Program-made: the position numbers and the translations under genes | The notes under the pieces: generated by a model | The model's database searches: none | What the model was told of the DNA's origin: nothing | The model's input: the letters and a program-made list of their open reading frames with translations, nothing else | NCBI RefSeq assembly: GCF_019175385.1 | Contig: NC_083347.1 | Coordinates: 120,784,124 to 120,848,123, forward strand | DNA: 64,000 bases | Direction: 5' to 3' | DNA from: Lycium barbarum | Taxonomy: Eukaryota > Streptophyta > Magnoliopsida > Solanales > Solanaceae | Shown here: one piece after another, positions 1-10,972 of the stretch | How the letters are laid out: the number at the start of each line of letters is the position of its first letter | Numbering within the stretch: the first letter of the stretch is position 1

Positions 1-574
1 GTTTATCAAATTATCCCTATATAATAAAAAATAAACTACTTTTACCTTTTAATTAGAGCATGCACAAGAAGTAAACCTTTTGACATTTGGAATCCAACAA
101 TACCAAATTACAATGTGATTTTTTTCAATCATCATTTAGATGTTACTTTATTGTCTAAGGGTAGAATTGGGAAAAGCTAGTCAATTTATGTCTTGGTTTC
201 CTAAGATGACACTTATTATGAGATAATTTTTTTTGGCTAAAGTGACACTTACTATGGGACGGAAGGCGTATTATATTTTTTATAATTGAACTTTTAAAAT
301 GTGAAGAAACTCATCGGCATTTTATATTTCACTATCGGTCTACTTTTCTTAATATTGAAACATTATACATTTGCTAGGTTTCCTTCTTTTCTCTAGGTAG
401 TGACAATAGAGGTTCACAGAATAATAATAAAATTAAAAAGGGGAAAAAGTACATGTTAGATAAATAAAAGTTATTTAAAAGAAAAAAAGGAGTATCATTG
501 TATTTCAATAGAGATACAATAGATGATTGCTGCCTATATATCTCTATTCTTTAAAATTTCTTAAAAGATAAGAG
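1..574. repeat. Block A leader segment of the large duplication
   Basis: This AT-rich, non-coding segment reads almost base for base like 42,495-43,075. Position 1 corresponds to 42,495, with only scattered substitutions and short indels. It marks the visible left edge of block A. Short ORFs here have no recognisable product. The similarity ends at the hAT-like element starting at 583. Confidence 0.85.
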
Positions 575-582
575 TGTTTATG

Positions 583-1903
583 TAGGGCTGTTAACGGTTT
601 TGGTTAAAATCAAAATCAAATCGAAACTTTAACCAAATCGAATAAAAAAACCGACATTTGATTTGGTTTGGTTTGATTTGGTTTTAAATTTTAAAACCGA
701 TAATATTTGGTTTGGTTATGATTATATTAAAAATAACCAAACCAAACCGATAAATTATATACATAGATTTTATAATTATTTATATGTATAATATTAGTTT
801 TTCATAAATAATTATAAATATTTTATACCTTTTAATCATTATTTTGATTTTTGGTCTACTTATTTCACATGATTGTTTAAGGCTCATGTTTTTAAGAATA
901 TGTCCAAGCCCGTGTCTTTAAGTCTTTTAACTCTTTAAGTGTTAAATGTAAACCTACTAACAGAAGTTCACGTTAGAGTCTAATGTCTTTAACTTAAGTT
1001 TTTAGTCTTTCTTTGTCAATCATTTGATTTTAGGTTGTTTCTTCTTTTTTTCCCGAATTTATACCTTTCTTTTTTCTTGTTTGAATGGGTCCTAAACTTC
1101 TAATATTTTTCATATGAAAAGGAGAGAGGTTGTAGATTTGGAGGTTCTTATAGAAGATACTTTAGTAACATCAGCATTTGCTGCAACTGAAGCACAATAT
1201 TAATGCCTTAATACTTCTTCCGTGGGTACTCCTAAAAGGCAGAAAAGAACAACTCTTTGTAGCCGAGACCCTAGCTCTGGGGATAATGATAGAAAAACAT
1301 CTGAAGTTTGGGATCATTACACAAAGTGTTTTTAACAAAATGGGAGAATTGAGGACAAAATGCAAGTATTGCCCCAAAGTTTGGGATCATTACACAAAGT
1401 TTTTTTATTTCATATATTTTCATTTTAATTTTAGGTAGTCTTTATGTTTAATTAATATGTATATTTGTAACAACAACTAAAAGCTCCTATGCTCTACTTT
1501 ATTTCCAGGTATGTGTATTAAGATGACAAAAATGGTGCAGCCACTACTTAGTTAGTTTTTAGCTCTATATGTAATAGTTTAGCAACTTTGGGTAACTTGA
1601 GTATGACACTATCACCAATAGTGAAAATATTTCTATGATGTATGTTCCACCTTAAACGATAAATAAAAGTTGTCGTTTGAACAAAAAAAAAGACATGTCT
1701 TTTTCAACTCTTTAATGTTTTACTGATAAATCTCATGGCTGCTAGTCATAAACCGAAAAATCCGATCAAACCGACAATAACCAAACTGGTGGTTATTATT
1801 TTATTTGGTTTGGTTATGATTTTAAACATTTAAAAACCGACTAAATTGGTTTGGTTATGGTTTTAATCAATAACCGACCTAAACCGAATCATCAACACCC
1901 CTA
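583..1903. mobile_element. Non-autonomous hAT-like DNA transposon, 1.32 kb
   Basis: The ends are inverted repeats: it begins TAGGGCTGTT and the reverse complement of its end begins TAGGGGTGTT. It is flanked by a perfect 8 bp direct repeat TGTTTATG (575-582 and 1904-1911), the target-site length of hAT elements. The subterminal 100-150 bp at each end are packed with GGTTTGGTT / AACCAAACC motifs, as in hAT transposase-binding arrays. No transposase is encoded. Block B lacks the element, although a further indel of about 180 bp separates the blocks here, so the empty site is not perfectly clean. Confidence 0.8.
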
Positions 1904-1911
1904 TGTTTATG

Positions 1912-2595
1912 CACCCAAATTTTACTTTTTGGTAACTAATTTATACACCCAAATCTATCTCTACTTGTTCCTTCAAAGAGTCCATATATTTGCTAATGAA
2001 GAAACTCTTGATACTTGTAGACAAATGTTCTTCTCTCACTGCTTTCGTAAAAACATTGATTTTTCCGACCTCATGAGGTTGCTTTTGGAAAAAATGCAAC
2101 CTCAAAACCAATCTCAGCTTTAATAGGACCCTATTCTTGAAAAAGCAGCAAGTGAATTTTTTAAACTAAAACTTGGGAGAAAGGAAGACAATTAGACTAC
2201 GTTTTTATATATTTTTAGCAATGTTATTTTTTTTCTCAGATTATTCCCTAATTATCATACAAATCTTCGTCTAACGGCATCTATATCCTTTCTTTTGAAT
2301 CTTACATCAACGTCTAGCTACATTCGAGCAGATTATTTTGGCGGTGAATCCTTGGCCTAAAATAATTAGAATCATATTTTAAGAGAATTCAATCATGAAA
2401 CTTTTTTTAGCAATGCGCCCCATATTACAATTATATTCAATATTAAATTGCTTCATGAAGAGAATATCTAACATTTGTTTGTTTAATTATAAATTGATTT
2501 GAATAGGTTACTCAACTTGAAAAATTAATTAATTCTATGAATAACAACGTACTTATGTCATAAGCATCCTTTATAATGCATAGGTTTTCTAGTAT
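1912..2595. repeat. Block A segment paralogous to 43,253-44,116
   Basis: This is non-coding, AT-rich sequence collinear with block B. Block B carries an extra stretch of about 190 bp (roughly 43,770-43,970) that is absent here. Similarity stops at about 2596 / 44,117, exactly where the Helitron-like start described next begins. No gene is seen. Confidence 0.75.
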
Positions 2596-2596
2596 A

Positions 2597-3820
2597 TCTA
2601 TATATAATATAAAGCTAGACATAAACAAGGTGATGTGACACATTTCTATGACCACCATTTCTATTTTTTTTTTTTTTGCCTTGTTATCATTTTTTCCCAT
2701 TTACGTGTCATGTTTTTCTTTTTTTTTTTTTAAAAAAAGCTCCTTTAACACTCATGTTAAATGTGCTCATATTAAAAACAGAAACCTTTAGATTCGTTTA
2801 ATTGTAATTAAAAATCTGATGTTACTACCCAACCTTTCTCATTCCTTATAATTTACTATCATTATTTTTCAATTTTGTGCTATTTTATGAATTCAAGTGG
2901 AACGTGCAAAGACCGTTAGCCTTCTACTTAAATTGAATAATTAATTCACATTAATGTGTATGCCTTTTCATTGGTTGTTTCGCTGTATTATTGTTTCATG
3001 CGTTATTGCTGTGCTTCTTTAGATTTGCACTTCAGCAAAGCCGAAGTAAACCATCATTTTTATTTTTCTTCTGATTTCAGGTTGGAATTCTCTCATTTTG
3101 GTGGTGCCAAGATATATCCTGGGAAGAGCAATATTATTCGTTTAGATTCTCAGGTAATTTTCTAAAAATATAAGATGTAGCAATAACTTTTTTCTTTGTG
3201 CCTTTGATTTTCAGACACAGCTAAAAAATAGAATTAGCAATGGCCAGATTCTATTGCATGCTAAACAATAAAATTCGTTGTTAATTCCATTTAGTGACGA
3301 TTAGCATGGATTATCAAAAAAAATTGTTAACTACAAGTAATCTAGAAACAACAAAGTTTGTAGCCAATTTCAATTTTTGCTTATAGTAAGATAGGAACAA
3401 ATAGAGGGGATGGTTGGATATCAAGTTCATGAAAAGAACATGCAAACATTTTACTCAGGGAATTATCTCATGTGAAATAACATATAGGTGATCCATATAC
3501 AGTTTTTTTTTTTCAATTGAAATTTGAACTCCTCGCACCTCTCTTATAATATTCTTTTCGATATCCTACAGTTCTATGTTTACTGGGAAATTCTTTGTTT
3601 CATTTATCTTCCATTATGAATGATTTTCTTGCTAATGAATATGTTTGTATTTCATTTATCTTCTCAATATACAGTGTAAATAATAACAATAATGTAATTG
3701 TTTTATTTGTCTAATTTGTAAGTTTAAGATGAGGTTATGTAATTAAAAGTTTAATTATTAGTTTATTTATTTTTCCCGTATTCCTTTTGAATCTTTCTAT
3801 ATGTTAGATAAGGTTGAATA
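2597..3820 (+). mobile_element. Candidate Helitron-like insertion, 5' end and partial body
   Basis: Block A/B similarity breaks at an A|TC junction followed by TCTATATATAATATAAAG, which resembles plant Helitron 5' termini. The stretch is AT-rich and carries one diverged ribosomal protein exon (3081-3153), the kind of cargo Helitrons capture. I could not find a convincing CTRR 3' end with a hairpin before the copia LTR at 3821, so the right boundary is only where the next element starts. The call is inference. It could simply be unrelated intergenic DNA. Confidence 0.3.
3081..3153 (+). pseudogene. RPL24: Captured or relic exon of ribosomal protein eL24 (RPL24)
   Basis: Between a pyrimidine-rich tract ending in AG (3079-3080) and a GTAATT donor (3154 onward) lies a 73 bp exon. 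Its translation contains FGGAKIYPG, then IIR and DSQ. This matches the second exon of plant large-subunit ribosomal protein L24, where FSGAKIYPG is followed by FIR and DSQ. Splice borders and exon size fit that gene, but residues around it have drifted and no other L24 exon is nearby, so no functional protein can be made here. It is probably a gene fragment carried by a transposon, or an old pseudogene piece. Confidence 0.6.
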
Positions 3821-4763
3821 TGTTAGTGTCAAGTTTTTATGATGACAATTTTATTTGTGCAACTATAATAACTGAATCGCACAAGGAATAAAAGAGCCCA
3901 CAAGGCAGCCCAAACGAGATGGGCTTAAAAGAGTCAATTGTTCAGGGGGAGCTTGCAAGGACAAGTCAACTGATCGGACGAGATGGGCTTACACAAGTGA
4001 AATCATACGAGATGGGCTTACACAAGTTTAACTCAGTGAAAACTTTCGAGCCCTACAGTTGGATACTGTGATATTACAAATATTGTGGTGACTGACAAGA
4101 TACGCTCCAACAGTACAAAATCAGTTCAAGGAAGGAAAGGATATATGCGCATTAAAGAAGGAATATTCTGGCATGTAACGATCTTGATGACTGATTAATG
4201 CGGCCTCATCACACAAGGAAAGAAGCAACAGATCCAGCCTTATTCTTGGAAATAGGATCACTAATTCCTTTTTCCAAGGATCAAATCCCTCGGGTTGATT
4301 TCTCTGCGTGAAGATCCTGAACAGCTATAAAAAGGCTGCTTCACAAAAACAACAGGATGCTTAGTCTCATTACCTTAGTGCTCTGCTTTACTTTTTATAA
4401 ACATTATATGTTTGAGTGATTTATAGTGTAAGAAAAAATAAAGGAGAGTTATAATATAGCTTGTGAGGCTTTGTATCAAAAAGACGAAGGCTGATTTGAG
4501 TGTAGACGTAGGAACTCCATTCAAACCTCCATTATACCAAACCATTAACAAAGAGCTGCAGAGAATACCCTTGCAACTCAAGGGGACTAGACTAGAACTC
4601 ACATTGAATCTTAACCAGTATAAAATACTTGTGTCATTTATCTTCTGTACTTTACTTTAGCATTCTCTAAGCAAACAGTCGATTACCGATTCAATCTAGT
4701 CGACTAACATATCGAAAAATTTACAATTCACCCCCCCCCCCCCCCCCCCCTCTTGCACTTTCA
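3821..4763 (+). repeat. Copia-type 5' LTR, about 943 bp
   Basis: The segment starts TGTTAG and ends TTTCA directly before a tRNA-Met primer binding site, as a plant LTR should. A TATA box lies at about 4326 and a run of 20 C at 4731-4750 near the 3' end. The matching 3' LTR is not in the window, because the element is cut off in gag at about 5247. No target duplication can therefore be tested. Confidence 0.65.
4326..4333 (+). promoter_or_regulatory. TATA box of the copia LTR
   Basis: TATAAAAA is followed by a GGCTGC stretch inside the LTR, about 440 bp before its end. This is a plausible start-site element for the retrotransposon transcript. Confidence 0.45.
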
Positions 4764-4765
4764 AT

Positions 4766-4777
4766 TGGTATCAGAGC
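4766..4777 (+). other. Primer binding site (tRNA-Met) of the copia element
   Basis: TGGTATCAGAGC, the complement of the plant initiator tRNA-Met 3' end, lies two bases after the LTR end and 46 bases before the gag ATG. Confidence 0.8.
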
Positions 4778-4822
4778 AAGGTATCACTTTCAGTTGCTTA
4801 ACCGAACGTGAGAAAATATCAA

Positions 4823-5247
4823 ATGGCTGGATATCAAATTCCTGGAGCAATATTACAAGATGGGCACTCCACAACAAGACCACCATACTTCAATGGTGAA
4901 CATTATTGTCATTTGAAGGAAAGGTTTAAAATCTTTGTGCAGGGCAGTCAACTGATTATCAAGCCTGGATTGTGATTAACAAAGGACCTAAACCTATTCC
5001 AAGAGCCGGCATTGAAAACAAGGAAGACACAGATACTTCGACAATTGATCTAGAATCATATGACATTACCAAAGAACAACAAGAGACACTGCAAATAAAT
5101 GCCAGGGCAATAGCCTTGCTCTACTGCGCAGTAAGTGGAGAAGAGTATGCAAAAATTTCAAATTGTGACACTGCCAAAGAAATGTGGGATAAACTTGAGG
5201 TCACCTATAAAGGAACATCAAAAGTAAGGGAAACAAAAGTAAGGACT
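4823..5247 (+). pseudogene. Truncated copia gag (UBN2-type) fragment
   Basis: The ATG at 4823 opens a typical copia gag start (MAGYQIPG, then PPYFNGEHY). A one-base frameshift near 4945 moves the reading to the frame of 4972-5247, which holds the rest of a UBN2-like gag domain: YDITKEQQETLQINARA, then CDTAKEMWDKLEVTYKGTSK and ETK. Similarity to gag stops abruptly at about 5247, where plant-mobile-domain sequence begins. Zinc knuckle, protease, integrase and reverse transcriptase are all missing. The element is a stump and not functional. Confidence 0.75.
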
Positions 5248-5525
5248 AGGATGAGACCTTTTCGGCTCATAGCTGCTCACCTCCGCTTGACTATATTGTT
5301 GATATGGTACCTTACGCGCGGACATTGACGGGAGGCATAAGCCGAGATGTGGATACTCACCATAGTTCTTCCGTTCAGGGATCAGCTAGATCGTATAACA
5401 GCGGACATGATAAGTTTTTTTTATTTGACATTAGTATGCTGTTTTTTTATACTATTTTAGTCATTTATTGTTAACTAATTCAATTTTTTTACAGGCTTTT
5501 ATATCGACGCCGTATGATTAGATTT
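5248..5525 (+). pseudogene. Plant mobile domain (PMD) gene, left fragment
   Basis: Decayed coding sequence shows PFRDQLDRITADM at about 5365-5411. An intron of about 80 bp (T-rich, ending TTTACAG at 5494) follows, and then FISTPYD. This pattern is diagnostic of the aminotransferase-like plant mobile domain found in MAIN/MAIL1 relatives, PP7-like long-form proteins and many transposons. Several frameshifts and stops are present. The reading continues at 19,275 after a 13.7 kb nested insertion; the codon after TPYD is TAG. The left end is fused to a copia gag stump, so the gene's 5' half is absent. Confidence 0.7.
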
Positions 5526-6794
5526 TTGGATCAGCTGCCGGCGTTTATGTTTACGCCTCTCGTATGCATCGTAGTAGAACTTATGGTTTCATGGTCGGGT
5601 ATGCTTTCGGAATTGAGACCCATGTCCGAGTTTTGGAGATATAAAGTAGCTTACCCCGTGTAAAGGGGTACCAGTAGGTATTCCCGGTAATTTGCAGGCC
5701 TAGAAGTTGAGTGAATCGAATCGACGTGATCTTAGCCGGATCTGAGAATGTGCAAACATCAGTCATCGTCGATGGACCATCAACATGCTTGATGGACCAT
5801 CGTTATATAGCGTCGATAGGATTTTGCAGCCCTGAATATGTAGGGGCAGGTTGAAGGGCACGTCGATGAACCGTCGACATGTCGACGAGTCGTCGACCCG
5901 CTCATTAAACCGCACCGTTGTAACTTTTTAAGTTCCAAGTATAAATGCGTGATGCCTGACCTTATTTCTCATTTTCCTCTATTCCAAATCAGAGAACCCT
6001 GTTATTTTCTCTCCCAACATCTTCCATCATTATTAGTGGAGTTTTGGTAAGATCTGAGCCCCGTAAACCCGTGCTTGTGAAGAAGAAGGTTATTTCTAGG
6101 GTTTCTTCAAGTTGGAAAGCTTGGAGAGTTGGAGTTGAAGTTGATCTTTGGAATCTTAGCCCCAACAAGGTATGTAAATGATTTCTACCCTTATATTTAA
6201 GTTGATTATTAAGAGTTTTAGTAGTTTTAAGTAAAAAGAGGGTATTTGTGGAAGTGGTAAGGTGATGAAGGTTAAGATAGTGATTTGGGGATATTTTAGG
6301 GATGATTGGGAATAGATTTGAGTATATATGTATATATAAATGTTGTTATTTTTGTTGTGGGTATTGTGGTTGATGTTGAATTAAATGGGAAGTTGAAGGG
6401 TTATTAAGCTTATAAGGGAAATGTTGCCGATAATTTGTTAAGCCCTATTGTATTTAAATGATTAGTAAGCGAGGTAAATAGTCTAATTAAGGCCTATGCT
6501 ATCTTGATTATAGACTTACGAGTTTGAGGATTAGAAGTTGGACGATCGGATATAGTTCAAGGTATGTTAAGGCTATCCTTTCTTTCTTTTGGCATGATCC
6601 TATGATACGAACCAATAAGCATGAAAACGAGCTTCCATATTACTCTATTCCTAGAAGCATTAGGAGTAATTCAGTCCTTGATATCCCTATATCTTGATTA
6701 TGATTGTTCCTTTTGTTCATGAGTCTAATTTTATGTACACGGTTTATTTATGCATTACATTCATTCATACATGTACTTATATGCATATTAACCT

Positions 6795-6838
<44 letters not shown>

Positions 6839-7193
6839 GTATAAAGGGAAAAGCGAGACGACGTTATACACGCATTACCACTTGATCAGCTGGTGCACAG
6901 TGATGATGATGATATTGATGATGTTGATGATGGCCGCAGAGAGGCCGATGGGATATGAGATATGGATCTGGCTGAACGTTCCTCAGTACTACGACATATA
7001 TATACATACACATGAGCATGATTATCATTGAGAGCATGCATATTATGCCCCCCCCCCCCCCCCCCCCCCCCCAAGGGCATTATCAGTTATACAGATTTAT
7101 GCAGATACATACAGATACTAGTTCATACAAACAAGTGCAGATAGTCATTTCAGCTTATGAGTTCCATATTTCATTCATGATTCTAACTTATAT
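5526..7193 (+). repeat. Solo LTR of a Gypsy (Tekay-like) element, left part
   Basis: This is the left part of an LTR of about 2.25 kb inserted in the PMD gene. The 5 bp GATTT occurs on both sides (5521-5525 and 19,275-19,279), and the right part ends GTTGTGACA. A TATAAATG element lies at about 5941, followed by a transcribed-leader-like stretch. It also holds a (TA)n run at about 6799-6834, a GATGAT-rich patch at about 6900-6932 and a run of 25 C at 7048-7072. No internal retroelement domain accompanies it, so it is a solo LTR, later split at 7193 by the larger Gypsy element. The exact first base (5526 or 5527) is uncertain. Confidence 0.7.
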
Positions 7194-7273
7194 TGTTAGA
7201 CCCCGTATTTGTACGTCAAGTTATTCGCGAAGGAATCGACGTGAGATAGAAACCTTTAATTCTTAAATTCTAA

Positions 7274-7389
7274 CAACAACAACAACAACAACCCAGTGAA
7301 ATCCCACATCGTGGGGTCTGGGAAGGGTAGAGTGTACGCAGACCATACTCCTACCAAGGTAGGACGGCTGTTTCCGAAATACCCTCGGC
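7274..7389 (-). mobile_element. TS-like Solanaceae SINE, 5'-truncated
   Basis: Read on the minus strand, the element ends in (TTG)n preceded by a GGGATTTCACTGGG block, the tail of the tobacco TS / SolS SINE group. It is flanked by a perfect 17 bp direct repeat TAATTCTTAAATTCTAA (7257-7273 and 7390-7406). The matching place in the 3' LTR (about 15,164-15,181) has a single copy of this target and no SINE, so it inserted after the Gypsy element did. The RNA polymerase III head appears to be lost. Confidence 0.85.
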
Positions 7390-9809
7390 TAATTCTTAAA
7401 TTCTAAATTATAACTAATTGGTTATAAATTTTACTTAGTATAAAAATATTATTGGAGATTAGGAACTACTTAATTTTGGTGTTAAGTAAAAATTGGTGGC
7501 AACAATGAACCAAGAATGCACATTAACGTGCCAAGGCCTAAAGATGACTCAAAGTCATCTAAAATAAGGCTAATGGAAGACATACAAATATGCATTTATA
7601 TGTTAAATCATCCACTACACTTTCATTATATTGTGGACAACCAAATTGAAAGAAAGAAGTGTGAATCTTGGCCAAAGTGGCCGAAAATAAGGAATCCATG
7701 TGAAGCATGCATTTAAATATTGAAGGCATCCATTATTTTATGAAGACATGCATTATTTTACGAAGGCATACAAGTTGGAGGAATCATTGCACATTTAAAT
7801 ATTGCCAATTCATCCTTGTATGATTGCAAATGACAAAGGTTAGTGTATGATTCATCCACTACACAAGCAATTGAATTGTAAACAATGAAAAGGAGAAAAC
7901 AAAGTGAAGCTCGGCCAAGGTATAACTGAAAGTTGTAGGAGAAAAGAAATAGAATTTTAGTTCAAAGTTAATTGAGTGCTGAATGTCATGAGTGGAGCAT
8001 GTGTACAACTTGTAGGCATCTTAGTGTAATCAAATGGATGACTAAGAGAGCTCATTTTCTCATTTCAACTTCACAACACAAAAATAGAAAATCTAGAGAG
8101 AGAGAGAGAGAGAGAGAGTGAGTGACTCTCGGCCAAGAGGGCTGAATTAGAGCTCTTTGTGTGTTGACCAAAACAATATTTATTCAAGCATTTTAACCCC
8201 TTAGAAGGTCCCTAGGGACGTGAATATAGTCATTGGAGCAACAAGAACCATTATCATTTCAATTCACAAACTCTAGCCAAGTTGAGAAGTCAAATTGTCA
8301 AGGTAAGATCTAACTTTCTTTTACATATTTTAAGGGTGATGTAGATGTGTGAATATAATTTTCATGCATGAAATGATGTGTGTTGATGTTGGAACATGAT
8401 AGTAGACATGGAATTATATATGTTGATGTTGAAGTATGGCTATAACTTGGTGAACATGAATTGCATGCATAAAATCATGAATGTTGGTGTTGGAATGTTA
8501 ATGTGGCCGTAGGGACTGTTTTAGTAGCAATAGTGGACTGATTTTCTTTATTAATTATGTTTGATGCTATCATAGATTGCATGGTAAAAAGAATGAAAAG
8601 AATTGGAAAGTTAAAGGTGAAGTTGTGTTAGTATGAATATAAATTGAATCCATGAAATCTTGTGTGTGATGTTGAAGCATGTTGAAACCGTGTAGGGACC
8701 GTTTTGTGTGGAAGATAATGAATTGATTTTACTTGATATTTTGATTGTTGTTGTAATGAATTTTATGATGGAAATGAAGGTGTTTAATGGTTGAGTTGGA
8801 ACTAAAATCATTTGTGGGTTGTTGTAAGGATTATAGTGATGACAATGTAGCTTAGTTGCGTATGAATTGATGATGTACATGTCGTGTGGTTGCTGGTCAT
8901 AATTTACTGAAATTATATGAAAATAAGACATGAAATAATGTGTAAGAATCGTATGTGGTTTGCTTAATATGTTCGTAAACGTTTGCAAGAATTCTGAGGA
9001 TCTTTATGTTGTTGGTTAGGGATTGTTTTGGACGTGTTGTTGTTTTCGTGAAGTTGGAAAAACTAATTATAATTAAGAGTATACATCATGTTGTCATAGT
9101 AATTGGGCCGTTATAGAATCATTTTGATGAAGTATTATGACTATAGACTAATGAGAATAAAATAGAGGTGTCCTAACCGCATGTAAACTATTATCGAATG
9201 TTGTAAGGTATGGACTGATTCGAAATCGCATACGGGCTATTTTGACACGTTGTTATTGTTCTTATTGAGCTTAGAAGATATATGATAATTAAGGTTATAT
9301 GCATTGTGTTTTATGTTGGATGGGCTGTTATAAAGTTGTTACATGCAAACGTTAAGGCTACGAACTATTAGGAATAACTTGAGAATGTAGTAGCCGTATG
9401 TGAATCGTTATTGAATGTTGTAAATGTGGGATGTTTGAAATGTTGTGTGGGCTGTCCGGATTGGTATTGAATGTATAATTATTTATGTGGGATTGGTTGT
9501 ATGTAGTTGGTTTGGCTACAAGAGAAAACGTCGTCTAAACATCTAGAAAGGAGTTACTAACGTTAGAATACGCATTGAATCTCCCCGTAGCTTAACCGTA
9601 GTTGTTGGCATTTTAATATAGGTTGAAGTATTATTGGGCAGCGTATACATATTGTGTGACAAATAAGCGCTAAAGGTATGTGAAGCTAACCCTTCTTTCT
9701 TTTTGGCATGATCGTTGTGAAATGAATATACGATATATATATACGATTCCAAAGGAATTCCTATTCCTAGAACCACTAGGATGGCTAATGATCTTGATTC
9801 TCATAACTT

Positions 9810-9815
<6 letters not shown>

Positions 9816-9890
<75 letters not shown>
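9816..9890. repeat. (TA)n microsatellite, 75 bp
   Basis: An uninterrupted TA run in the 5' LTR, compared with only a few TA units at the same place of the 3' LTR (about 17,583-17,592). It is slippage growth since insertion, or an assembly-length uncertainty. Confidence 0.9.
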
Positions 9891-9892
<2 letters not shown>

Positions 9893-10960
9893 ATATGTAC
9901 ATATGATTTCAAAGTTCCATTTTGATATAATCTGCAGGGACATCCGAAAGGTAAATGATATGAATATTATTGAATTTGCGAACGATGGTTCGTGTTGACT
10001 ATTCTATTGAACCCTTAAAAACGTTTTGAATTGCATATAGTTTCTCACTGCTCTGCTCGTGCATACCTCAATTTATCTTTCACCGAGGCCCGGGCCGGGT
10101 ATGTTATCGTGCACAGTTTCACTGCATTGTTCACCGAGTCCCTTACTAGAGGGTCGGGTACGGTATATATATATATATATATATATATGACGATATGATG
10201 ATATGATGACATGTTATGGCGGCCAGGAGGGCATATGCTGACTTTATTCACCGAGTCCGTTACTAGAGGGCCGGGTACGGTTTATATGTATATGATATAT
10301 GATATTGACATGCATGATTTATGACTCAAAGGCAAGTGTTTGGTATTCTGAACATTGTACTCGTTTCTTGTACTCATTACGTCAGTTATGATCCTTTTAC
10401 TGTATTTCATGCTTTACATGCTCAGTACATATTCCGTACTGACCCCCCTTTCTTCGGGGGGCTGCGTTTCATGCCCGCAGGTACGGATACGCGTTTTGGT
10501 GAACCGTCAGCTTAATACTTACTTTCTGCTATCTTGGAGAGTTCCGTTGTTTCGGAGCCCAGACTTTGGTATAGATCCTTTTTGGTCTAAATATATGCAT
10601 ATGTTGTTTAAGGGTACGACGGGGCCCTGTCCTTTCATATTTCATTGTTGAAACTCTTAGAGGCCTGTGGACATGTGTGTGGGTCATATTCAGACGTGAT
10701 CAGTTGTGTATATATTATCAGTATGCGAATTCTATCGTTGTAGCAGCCTTGCCGGCTTGCAGATATTATCATATTGTGGTGCCAGCCTTGTCGGCTTGCC
10801 TTTATATGTATATTTATGCGACAGTTCTGAGACCATGGTTTGGTCGTTATAAGTTCCATATGGTGTTTGTTGTGGACTTAACATGTAGCTAACGGGTGTG
10901 TATACGAGTGCCCAGTTCGGGTACTTAATCACGGCATACGGGGTTGGGTCGTGACAAAAG

Positions 10961-10972
10961 TGGTATCAGAGC
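10961..10972 (+). other. Primer binding site (tRNA-Met) of the Gypsy element
   Basis: TGGTATCAGAGC lies four bases after the 5' LTR end. It confirms plus-strand orientation of the element. Confidence 0.9.

Larger units (their letters stand above)
7194..10956 (+). repeat. 5' LTR of Gypsy element, 3,763 bp
   Basis: The LTR starts TGTTAGACCCCG and ends GGGTTGGGTCGTGACA. It is followed by a tRNA-Met primer site and matched by a second copy at 15,101-18,687. The flanking 5 bp TATAT (7189-7193) recurs at 18,688-18,692. Length is extreme for a plant LTR. About 133 bp of it is a SINE insertion with its target duplication near 7257-7406, and a (TA)n run at 9816-9890 is almost absent from the sister LTR. 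Minus-strand ORFs near 8.6 and 16.5 kb are coincidental copies of each other in the two LTRs. Confidence 0.9.

Noticed and set aside
1851..2123. ORF of 90 residues spanning the hAT-like element end
   Set aside because: It crosses the transposon border and its target repeat. Block B holds only a shorter unrelated frame there.
5760..5900. Repeated GTCGA/TCGAC words as a possible regulatory array
   Set aside because: The spacing is irregular and such words are scattered in Tekay-like LTR promoters. No structure clear enough to claim.
6795..7266. Overlapping ORFs with poly-Tyr/Ile, poly-Pro and poly-Gly runs
   Set aside because: Produced by the (TA)n and C25 tracts read in different frames.
8611..8988. 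Minus-strand ORF of 125 residues, with a similar one at 16,507-16,767
   Set aside because: Both lie at the same place of the two Gypsy LTRs, have low-complexity His/Ile/Thr composition and match no family. They are by-products of a non-coding LTR with few stop words.
9680..9925. ORF with a long Tyr-Ile repeat
   Set aside because: It is a translation of the 75 bp TA microsatellite.
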